Shown: piece after piece, positions 7,461 to 12,695 of the stretch
How positions within the stretch are numbered: position 1 is the first letter of the stretch
How the letters are laid out: each line of letters starts with the position of its first letter
Origin: CAHJXF01 sp039936235
GTDB taxonomy: Bacteria; Pseudomonadota; Gammaproteobacteria; Burkholderiales; Burkholderiaceae_D
Direction: 5' to 3'
Assembly: GCA_039936235.1 (NCBI GenBank)
Contig: JBDTIS010000129.1
Coordinates: 1-12,695 of the forward strand
DNA: 12,695 nt
Translations under genes and position numbers: made by a program
The notes under the pieces: generated by a model
Databases searched by the model: none
The model's input: only the letters and a program-made list of their open reading frames with translations
What the model was told of the DNA's origin: nothing

Positions 7461-7862
7461 TCATTTGGCAGCGGGAAGATTGGGACGCGCCTTGCGGAAC
7501 ACGTTCTTCAGCGCGATCTTCCCGTCCTTGAACGTGAACAGGTCGACGCCATCGCTCTCGATGCGGCTGCCGTCCGCAGCCGTGCCGGTGAAGGTCCACT
7601 CCGAAACGCCGAACTCGCCGTGCACGTGGTGCGTGTCCCTGGTCCACTGCGCATCGGGCACGGTTTCCCAGGCCACTGCGAAGGCCCTGCGGACGGCCTC
7701 CGGCCCGACGTGGCGTGTGCCGCAGGAGTCGGGTCCCGCGGCGGTCTGGAACACGCAATCGGAATGCATGAAGCTCATCAGTGCGTCGATATCGTGGCGG
7801 TTCCAGGCTGCGCTGAAGGCGGCGAGCGTGGCTTCGGTGATCGGACCGGCGGGGGTGTTCAA
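7461..7862 (-). CDS. NTF2-like / SnoaL-like small protein
   Basis: A 133-residue protein of the NTF2/SnoaL-like fold (SnoaL_2/DUF4440 type). Recognisable features are the opening helix AAFSAAWNRHDIDALMSFMHSDCVFQ, split here as AAFSAAWNRHDID (14-26) and the 'hydrophobic-xx-D-CVF' segment (33-38), the helical VGPEAVRRAFAVAW (52-65), the HVHGEFGVSEWTFTG strand pair (79-93) and the closing GVDLFTFKDGKI (105-116). Such proteins are cone-shaped alpha+beta dimers acting as isomerases, dehydratases, ligand-binding proteins or scaffolds, so the fold does not fix a reaction. The start is TTG at 7862, with AGGAG six bases upstream; there is no suitable ATG. It is first gene of the minus-strand cluster, 22 bp ahead of FAD-A, so it is probably co-translated with the flavoenzyme. 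A role in handling the imine or aldehyde made by the oxidases is speculation. Confidence 0.85.
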   Translation of the reverse strand: MNTPAGPITEATLAAFSAAWNRHDIDALMSFMHSDCVFQTAAGPDSCGTRHVGPEAVRRAFAVAWETVPDAQWTRDTHHVHGEFGVSEWTFTGTAADGSRIESDGVDLFTFKDGKIALKNVFRKARPNLPAAK

Positions 7863-7995
7863 GGCGGACTCCTGTGAAAGCGGATAAATGGGTGAATGCC
7901 TGCTAGCGTAGGAAATTTCATCGCATGCCGCTAGGGCCAGATGGCTGGATTCGGCCGTGCCAGTTCGAACTCCGCGGCGTAGACTCGCGCGTGAC
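7863..7995. promoter_or_regulatory. Divergent promoter/operator region between the oxidoreductase cluster and the MocR regulator
   Basis: This 133-bp region must hold promoters for both directions. It contains a perfect inverted repeat CTAGCG (7903-7908) / CGCTAG (7929-7934) with a 20-bp spacer. Several CTGG elements lie beside it: CTGGATTCGG on the plus strand from 7945, CTGGCCCTAG on the minus strand (7940 to 7931) and CTGGCACGGC on the minus strand from 7963. CTGGCCCTAG matches the TauR-type half-site I recall (CTGGACYTAA) at 8 of 10 positions. TAGACT at 7980-7985 could be a -10 for the regulator, with a poor -35. AGGAG before 7862 is the ribosome-binding site of the NTF2-like gene. The position is firm; the operator assignment is inference. 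Confidence 0.5.
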
Positions 7996-9549
7996 ATGAG
8001 CACCCCGCGATCCATTCAGTGGGATCAGTTGTTCCAGTTGCCCGACCAGTCTGCGCTGCCGCTGCAGGCCAGGCTGCGACTCGCGATCGTGCATGCCATC
8101 CTCGATGGTCGCCTCGGCGACAGCGCCGCGCTGCCATCGTCGCGCGAGTTGGCCGGCCTGCTCGGACTGAGCCGAAACACCGTCACCGCTGCCTACTTGC
8201 AATTGATGGACGAAGGCTTTCTGCAGGCACGTCCGCGCAGCGGGGTCTTCGTCGCGCCGAACGCGCGTCCCCTCTCGGCGAAATTAGCCGAACCCCTGAC
8301 TGGACAGGGTGGGCAGGTGGACCGAGCACCGCTCTGGTCGACGCGCGTGCTGCGCTCGCTGGCGCAGCAACCCACGCTCTGCAAGCCTGACCAGTGGCGC
8401 GCCTATCCCTATCCATTCATCTACGGGAACTACGACCCGCAGTTGTTCCCTACCGAGGATTTTCGCGAGTGTTGCGCGCGCAGCCTTGCGCGCTCACAAT
8501 TGCCGCGCTGGACTCCTGATTTCGAAACCGACGATGTGCCCGATCTGATCGAGCAGATCCGCACGCGTCTGCTGCCCAAGCGCGGTGTGTTCGCGCTGAA
8601 GGAGGAAATCATCGTCACCATCGGCGCGCAACACGCTTACTACCTCCTGGCCGATGCCCTTTTCGATGAGAAGACGCGCGTGGGACTCGAAGAGCCGGGT
8701 CACCCGCATGCACGCCAGAGCTTTTCGTTGCGCGCGCCGCAGTGGGTAGGGGTGGGCGTGGATGACGAGGGCCTGCTGGTCGATACGCTGCCTGCGGTCG
8801 ACTATCTGTTCGTTACGCCGTCGCATCAAAGTCCGACGACGGCCACGCTGGGCCTCGAGCGGCGCCGACGCCTGTTGCGGCAGGCGGAGCTGAACGACTT
8901 CGTGATCATCGAGGACGACTATGAAGCCGAGAACCTCTACGAGGGTTCGCCGATGCCGGCGCTCAAGAGTCTCGACAAGGCCGGTCGCGTGCTCTATATC
9001 GGCTCGGTCTCGAAGAGCCTGTCGCCGGCGCTGCGACTCGGTTATATCGTCGCACCGCGCGCGCTCATCCAGGAACTGCGCCTGGTCCGGCACGCGATGG
9101 TGCGCCATCCGAGCGCCTTCCTTCAGCATGCGTACGCGCTGTTCCTCTCGCTCGGTCACCACGAATCGCATGCGCGACGCGTCAACCAGGCGATGCAGGA
9201 ACGACTGGCACTGGCGGCCGCGGCACTGCGAGAATATCTGCCGGACTTCGCGTTCGATCTGCCGCAAGGCGGGGCGTCGATCTGGATTCGCGCGCCTGCC
9301 TGGGTCGATGCCGCGGAGCTTTCGTTGACGGCGCGCAGCCACGGCGTGCTGATCGAATCCGGTGAAGTGTTCTTCCTCAGGCCGCCCTATCCCTGCCCCT
9401 ACTTCCGGCTGCGCCTGTCATCGATTGCGGCCACACAGGTAGCAGCGGGGATCCGTGCGCTCGGCCTCGCCGTCGACGAACTTGCGCAGGCGCGGGAACA
9501 CGCAGAGGGCCGGCGCCTTCCGCGTGCTCCGATGTGCGACCGGCACTGA
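7996..9549 (+). CDS. MocR-family transcriptional regulator (GntR wHTH fused to fold-type I aminotransferase domain), TauR/PdxR-like
   Basis: A 517-residue regulator. Residues about 18-90 form a GntR-type winged helix (LQARLRLAIVHAIL, LPSSRELAGLLGLSRNTV, GFLQARPRSGVFV). Residues about 140-505 form a PLP-binding aminotransferase-like domain that in this family acts as an effector sensor, not an enzyme. Visible elements are TPSHQSPTTATL (274-285), IEDDYEAE (305-312), the PLP-lysine segment SVSKSLSPALRLGY with K340, and the C-terminal FRLRLSS arginine segment. Family members (TauR, GabR, PdxR) respond to PLP plus an amino compound. ATG at 7996 gives a natural N-terminus; an in-frame GTG at 7957 would add 13 Arg-rich residues. 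Neither has a Shine-Dalgarno, and a possible -10 at 7980-7985 would make the message nearly leaderless. It sits between the oxidoreductase cluster and the tau-like operon, so control of one or both is expected. Confidence 0.93.
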   Translation: MSTPRSIQWDQLFQLPDQSALPLQARLRLAIVHAILDGRLGDSAALPSSRELAGLLGLSRNTVTAAYLQLMDEGFLQARPRSGVFVAPNARPLSAKLAEPLTGQGGQVDRAPLWSTRVLRSLAQQPTLCKPDQWRAYPYPFIYGNYDPQLFPTEDFRECCARSLARSQLPRWTPDFETDDVPDLIEQIRTRLLPKRGVFALKEEIIVTIGAQHAYYLLADALFDEKTRVGLEEPGHPHARQSFSLRAPQWVGVGVDDEGLLVDTLPAVDYLFVTPSHQSPTTATLGLERRRRLLRQAELNDFVIIEDDYEAENLYEGSPMPALKSLDKAGRVLYIGSVSKSLSPALRLGYIVAPRALIQELRLVRHAMVRHPSAFLQHAYALFLSLGHHESHARRVNQAMQERLALAAAALREYLPDFAFDLPQGGASIWIRAPAWVDAAELSLTARSHGVLIESGEVFFLRPPYPCPYFRLRLSSIAATQVAAGIRALGLAVDELAQAREHAEGRRLPRAPMCDRH

Positions 9550-9557
9550 AGCACAAG

Positions 9558-9600
9558 AGCGACGACCACCGCCGAGGTGCGAGGGAAGGCACTCGTCGCT
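9558..9600 (+). terminator. Stem-loop after the MocR gene
   Basis: Nine bases after the MocR stop codon, AGCGACGA (9558-9565) pairs perfectly with TCGTCGCT (9593-9600). The loop contains a smaller hairpin, CACC-GCCGA-GGTG (9567-9579). No U-run follows, so if it ends transcription it would do so weakly; an mRNA-stabilising or attenuating role is equally possible. The pairing is directly visible, the function is not. Confidence 0.35.
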
Positions 9601-9760
9601 GGCTCCATGCGACGCAGACCGCTGGACCTTTTCCCTGGTCGAGACAAGAGGCACAGTCGGCGTCGACGGATGGCGCTGCACGAAATCGGAATGCGCGTCT
9701 CACCACGCACTTGATCACCGTCAGTTCTGCAACCTGAACCATTCCAAGCCGAGAGCCGCC
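9601..9760 (+). promoter_or_regulatory. Upstream region of the tau-like operon with CTGG direct repeat
   Basis: CTGGACCTTT begins at 9622 and CTGGTC at 9635, a direct repeat spaced 13 bases start to start. I recall TauR of Rhodobacter capsulatus binding direct repeats of CTGGACYTAA; the first copy matches 8 of 10 positions. The repeat lies about 120-140 bp before the TauA-like ATG, reasonable for an activator. TTGATC at 9711-9716 is a possible -35, but no good -10 at the right spacing was seen. The ribosome-binding site before 9761 is weak (GAGAG). Confidence concerns the region as regulatory, less the specific site. Confidence 0.4.
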
Positions 9761-10807
9761 ATGAAGAAGAATTATTCACGTCGCAATTTCAATCTGACTG
9801 CTGTCAGCGTGTTGATGGGCTCCCTCGCGGGAGCAACCATGCTCACTCCCGGAACCGCCTTCGCGCAGGAGAAGACGGTCACGATCGGCTATCAGCTGAT
9901 CGTCGGTCCATTCCTGACCGCGATCGCGAATGGCAGTTTCGAAAAGGCGACCGGCTACAAGATCGATTGGCGCCAGTTCTCTTCAGCCGGCGACATCACC
10001 AGCGCATTCGCCTCGGGCGACGTCCCGCTCGGCGTGCTGGGATCGACCGGGATCGCCGCCGCCGCGACCCGTGGCGTCGACGTCCAGCTCTTCTGGATCC
10101 TCGACAACATCGGCAAGTCCGAGGCACTGGTCGCGCGCAACGGCTCAGGCATCAATTCCCCGGCCGACCTCAAGGGAAAGAAGGTCGCGGTGCCCTTCGT
10201 GTCCACTTCGCACTTCCATCTGCTGATCGCGATGGAGCAGATCTGGCACATCAAGCCGAGCGATGTGGAAATTCTCAACATGAAGCCGCCTCAGATCGTC
10301 GCTGCGTGGGCGCGCGGAGACATCGATGCCGCATACGTGTGGCCGCCGGCGCTGATCGAAATCCAGAAAACCGGCAAGACCATCGTCACGTCGGAGGAAA
10401 TCGGCAAGAAGAGCGTTCCCACTTTCGATGGCCTCGTCGTGAGCAAGGCATGGGCGGAGAAGAACGCGGACTTCATGACCAAGTTCACGCAGGTACTCGC
10501 GCAGTCGTATGCTGACTATCGGGCCAACGGCGCGAAGTGGACCGTCCAATCACCCGAGGTCAAGGGGATCGTCAAGCTGATCGGCGGCAAGCCCGACGAC
10601 GACGTCGAATCACTCAAGCTGCTGGTCTTCCCCACCGCGCAGGAGCAGGCCTCCGCCGAATGGCTGGGCGGCGGCAAGGATGGCGGCGCCCTGCGCGCGC
10701 TCACGAAGAGCGCCGAGTTCCTCAAGAGCCAGCGCCAGATCGACAAGGTGTTGCCGGACTACGGTACGGCGATCAACGCGAAATACGCACAGGCGTCGTC
10801 GAAGTAG
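9761..10807 (+). CDS. tauA: TauA-like ABC transporter periplasmic substrate-binding protein (taurine/sulfonate/nitrate superfamily)
   Basis: A 348-residue exported binding protein. The signal peptide carries a textbook Tat motif SRRNFNL (6-12) and an AFA cleavage site at 33-35. Conserved TauA elements are DWRQFSS (69-75), FASGDVPLGVLGS (83-95), LKGKKVAVPFVSTSHFHLL (137-155) and PPQIVAAWARGDIDAAYVWPPA (176-197), all close to Escherichia coli TauA as I remember it. It delivers ligand to the ATPase/permease encoded just downstream (41 bp to the ATPase start). The ATG at 9761 is chosen because it gives the complete signal peptide; the open frame extends about 100 codons upstream but overlaps the MocR gene and has no signal-like character. 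Two positions likely to touch ligand differ from E. coli TauA (YQTSAEP becomes YQLIVGP; LDVWVV becomes FDGLVV), so taurine itself is not assured. The gene symbol denotes family only. Confidence 0.9.
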   Translation: MKKNYSRRNFNLTAVSVLMGSLAGATMLTPGTAFAQEKTVTIGYQLIVGPFLTAIANGSFEKATGYKIDWRQFSSAGDITSAFASGDVPLGVLGSTGIAAAATRGVDVQLFWILDNIGKSEALVARNGSGINSPADLKGKKVAVPFVSTSHFHLLIAMEQIWHIKPSDVEILNMKPPQIVAAWARGDIDAAYVWPPALIEIQKTGKTIVTSEEIGKKSVPTFDGLVVSKAWAEKNADFMTKFTQVLAQSYADYRANGAKWTVQSPEVKGIVKLIGGKPDDDVESLKLLVFPTAQEQASAEWLGGGKDGGALRALTKSAEFLKSQRQIDKVLPDYGTAINAKYAQASSK

Positions 10808-10848
10808 AGGGTCGATCCCATCTTCACGAATCCACAAGGAACATGCTC

Positions 10849-11676
10849 ATGGCCGCCCAGACCCAAACCCTGCAGGTGAACAACGTAAGCGTCATCTTTC
10901 CCGGCCGAAAGCCGGGCGAGCAGGTACAAGCGCTCGATAACATCAACCTGACGATCAACGACGGTGACTTCGTCGTCGCGTTGGGCGCTTCCGGCTGCGG
11001 AAAGACCACCCTGCTCAACATGATGGCTGGTTTTCTTTCGCCTTCCAGTGGCGAGCTGCTGCTCGGCGGTCACCAAATCACCGGCCCGGGCAGCGACCGC
11101 GGCGTGGTTTTTCAGAAGCACGCGCTGCTGCCCTGGCTCAACGTCATGGACAACACCGAGTTCGGGCTGAAGCTGCAAGGCGTCGGGAAAAGAGAACGGC
11201 AGGAGACTGCCGCACGCAACCTGGCGCTGGTGGGTCTGCAGGATTTCCACCAGCACATGATCTATCAGCTATCCGGCGGCATGCAGCAACGCGTAGGGAT
11301 AGCGCGCGCGCTGACCTGCAATCCGGCGACCCTGCTGATGGACGAACCGATGGCGGCGCTCGACGCGCTCACGCGCGAAACCATCCAGGAGTTGTTGCTC
11401 GACGTCTGGCAGAAGACCGGAAAGATGTTCTTCTTCATCACGCACAGCGTCGAAGAGGCGCTGTTTCTCGGTAACCGTGTGATCGTGATGTCGCCGCGAC
11501 CCGGACGCATCACCAATACCTACAACCTCGATTTCAACCGACGCTTCCTCGAGAATCGCGATGCCCGCGCCGTGAAGTCCAGTCCCGATTTCATTCAGAT
11601 GCGCGAGAAGATCCTTGGCATCATCTATGGCGACGAGTTGGCCGCCGAATCCAGCCAAGAGGCGATCCATGTCTAA
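10849..11676 (+). CDS. tauB: TauB-like ABC transporter ATP-binding protein
   Basis: A 275-residue ATPase of the taurine/nitrate/sulfonate class that powers import from the cytoplasmic side. All nucleotide-binding motifs are intact: Walker A GASGCGKTT (46-54), Q-loop Q89 in VVFQKHALLPW, signature LSGGMQQR (141-148), Walker B LLMDEP (162-167) and H-loop H199. Two ATGs compete: 10843 is only two bases after AAGGA (10836-10840), whereas 10849 is eight bases after it, so 10849 is preferred; the difference is two residues. The 3' end overlaps the permease start by 8 bp, indicating translational coupling. TauB is the best name by synteny and length; SsuB/NrtD relatives share the same motifs. Confidence 0.94.
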   Translation: MAAQTQTLQVNNVSVIFPGRKPGEQVQALDNINLTINDGDFVVALGASGCGKTTLLNMMAGFLSPSSGELLLGGHQITGPGSDRGVVFQKHALLPWLNVMDNTEFGLKLQGVGKRERQETAARNLALVGLQDFHQHMIYQLSGGMQQRVGIARALTCNPATLLMDEPMAALDALTRETIQELLLDVWQKTGKMFFFITHSVEEALFLGNRVIVMSPRPGRITNTYNLDFNRRFLENRDARAVKSSPDFIQMREKILGIIYGDELAAESSQEAIHV

Positions 11677-12574
11677 GATCATCAAATTCTCTTCGACGCA
11701 GTTGGGTGTCGTGCAAGCGGGGTCTGGCGCGGCTGTCCAGTCGGGCGGCCTGATGCGAATCTTCGCTAGAAAGGCCGCGACTCCCGGCGAGGTCTACGGC
11801 GCCCCGGGGCACGGCAGCAGCACATTGATCAGCCTCGTCACCGCGATCACCTTGATCGTGGCCTGGTTCGTCATCACCAACATGGGGTGGATCAAGCCGC
11901 TATTCCTGCCGACTCCGCAGGCGGTGTGGGGAAAGTTCGTGCTCGCGTCGACCGAAGGCGTCGCGAACTCGACGCTGTGGCAACACACCCTGACCAGCCT
12001 GTCGCGCGTGTTCGGCGCATTTTTTCTGGCGTGCGTCACTGCCATACCGATCGGTATCCTGATGGGTACCAACCGCGTCATGCGCGGCATCTTCGATGCG
12101 CCGATCGAGTTCTATCGACCGCTCCCCCCCCTGGCCTACCTGCCTCTGGTCATCATCTGGTTCGGCATCGGAGAATTCTCCAAGATCCTGCTGATCTATC
12201 TGGCGATCTTCGCTCCGATGGCGATCTCGGCACGCGCCGGCGTTCGTTCGGTTTCGATGGAGCAGATCCACGCCGCGTATGCGATGGGCGCAAGTCGATT
12301 GCAGATCGTCTGGCATGTGATCCTGAAGGCTGCGATGCCCGAGATCTTTACCGGCATGCGCATCGGCATCGGCGTGGGATGGACCACATTGGTGGCTGCT
12401 GAAATGGTCGCAGCAACGCGCGGATTGGGTTTCATGGTGCTCAACGCGGCGGAGTTCCTGGCGAGCGACACAGTGATCATGGGGATCATCGTCATCGGCC
12501 TGTTCGCATTCGCCTTCGACTTGCTGATGCGCTACACCGAGCGCGTTCTGGTGCCTTGGAAGGGCAAGGTCTAG
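11669..12574 (+). CDS. tauC: TauC-like ABC transporter permease
   Basis: A 301-residue inner-membrane permease of the binding-protein-dependent transport family (BPD_transp_1). After a hydrophilic N-terminus of about 50 residues, likely membrane segments lie near 52-70, 110-132, 153-190, 228-246 and 266-286. FLPTPQAVW (79-87) is the conserved lead-in of TauC/SsuC proteins. The EAA-type coupling loop that contacts the ATPase is visible as IHAAYAMGASRLQIVWHVI (200-218) followed by KAAMPEIFTGMR (220-231). ATG at 11669 lies inside the end of the ATPase gene (8-bp overlap), with AGAGG upstream. The N-terminal extension, rich in Gly/Ala/Ser, is longer than in E. coli TauC. It is the third gene of a complete one-SBP, one-ATPase, one-permease importer; the permease is presumed to dimerise. 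Confidence 0.94.
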   Translation: MSKIIKFSSTQLGVVQAGSGAAVQSGGLMRIFARKAATPGEVYGAPGHGSSTLISLVTAITLIVAWFVITNMGWIKPLFLPTPQAVWGKFVLASTEGVANSTLWQHTLTSLSRVFGAFFLACVTAIPIGILMGTNRVMRGIFDAPIEFYRPLPPLAYLPLVIIWFGIGEFSKILLIYLAIFAPMAISARAGVRSVSMEQIHAAYAMGASRLQIVWHVILKAAMPEIFTGMRIGIGVGWTTLVAAEMVAATRGLGFMVLNAAEFLASDTVIMGIIVIGLFAFAFDLLMRYTERVLVPWKGKV

Positions 12575-12591
12575 AGGGAGCTAGCTCCCTC
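12574..12591. terminator. 18-bp perfect palindrome at the end of the permease gene
   Basis: GAGGGAGCTAGCTCCCTC reads the same on both strands and starts at the last base of the permease stop codon. As RNA it can fold as a 7-bp stem with a CTAG loop. There is no U-run after it (ACCGGCAGG follows), so it is either a weak or factor-assisted terminator, an mRNA 3'-end stabiliser, or a DNA-level site. The palindrome itself is certain. Confidence 0.45.
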
Positions 12592-12625
12592 ACCGGCAGG
12601 CCTCCCGATAGTTGGCGCGATTGCG

Positions 12626-12695
12626 TTGTCCGCCGTGACGCGACCGTATGTGAAGCGTGAGGTCGCGTCCGGCATCACGCTGATCATTGCCGACT
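12626..12695 (+). CDS. Possible 5' end of a further gene, truncated by the window
   Basis: After the palindrome the reading frame used by the permease stays open to the window edge. From TTG 12626 or GTG 12635 it reads VTRPYVKREVASGITLIIAD, a protein-like stretch with a hydrophobic strand. No Shine-Dalgarno is visible before either start. It would be the fourth gene of the tau-like operon and may encode a catabolic enzyme, but nothing in 20-odd residues identifies it. It may equally be non-coding. Confidence 0.25.
   Translation, partial: MSAVTRPYVKREVASGITLIIAD

Noticed and set aside
6287..7531. Plus-strand open frame of 414 codons
   Set aside because: Antisense to FAD-A; low-complexity Arg/Ala/Val composition typical of a shadow frame.
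7931..7980. Sigma-54 promoter (TGGCAC present on the minus strand)
   Set aside because: The required GC element at proper spacing is absent downstream of TGGCAC.
8494..9342. Minus-strand open frame of 282 codons inside the MocR gene
   Set aside because: Antisense shadow of a well-supported regulator with the full PLP motif set.
9455..9760. N-terminal extension of the TauA-like frame
   Set aside because: It overlaps the MocR 3' end and the regulatory gap; the residues are not protein-like and would bury the Tat signal peptide.
10537..10842. N-terminal extension of the TauB-like frame
   Set aside because: It overlaps the TauA-like gene in another frame; ATG 10849 has a good Shine-Dalgarno and gives family-length protein.
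1..12695. Mobile elements, CRISPR arrays, tRNA/rRNA genes
   Set aside because: No transposase, integrase, short regularly spaced repeats or conserved RNA sequence was seen on either strand.

Overview
The window looks like chromosomal DNA from a high-G+C Gram-negative bacterium, most probably a betaproteobacterium of the Burkholderiales. The evidence is strong G/C third-position codon use, Tat-type signal peptides on the transporter binding proteins, a MocR/TauR-type regulator, and the general style of the FAD oxidoreductases and ABC systems. This placement is inference from family resemblance; no marker gene is present. No rRNA, tRNA, CRISPR, phage or transposon sequence was recognised.

Positions 1-7862 hold six genes, all on the minus strand. 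In transcription order they are: a small NTF2/SnoaL-like protein (7862-7461); a PuuB/OrdL-like FAD oxidoreductase, here FAD-A (7438-5999); a family 5 (DppA/OppA-type) binding protein, SBP2 (5890-4295); a DadA-like FAD oxidoreductase, FAD-B (4102-2780); a second PuuB/glycine-oxidase-like enzyme, FAD-C (2767-1478); and a second family 5 binding protein, SBP1 (1282 to beyond position 1). SBP1 and SBP2 are close paralogues, roughly three quarters identical, and bracket the FAD-B/FAD-C pair. No permease or ATPase for this system is in the window; if present it should lie beyond the left edge.

A 133-bp divergent promoter region (7863-7995) separates this cluster from a plus-strand MocR-family regulator (7996-9549). 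Then come a 211-bp intergenic region and a compact tauABC-like ABC importer: binding protein (9761-10807), ATPase (10849-11676) and permease (11669-12574), the last two overlapping by 8 bp. An 18-bp perfect palindrome closes the permease gene, and an open frame that may begin another gene runs off the right edge.

Working model (inference): one PLP-dependent MocR regulator senses an amine or amino-acid-like compound and controls two divergent arms. One arm is a Tau-type importer. The other is a set of up to three flavoenzymes plus two peptide/opine-type binding proteins that capture and oxidise an amino or N-substituted amino compound. The substrate cannot be read from sequence. An 11-bp motif (TGGACCTTTTC) occurs upstream of both the TauA-like gene and SBP1 and resembles the half-site I recall for TauR regulators, which would fit shared control. 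The families are familiar; the combination, the duplicated binding proteins and the possible shared operator are what deserve attention.
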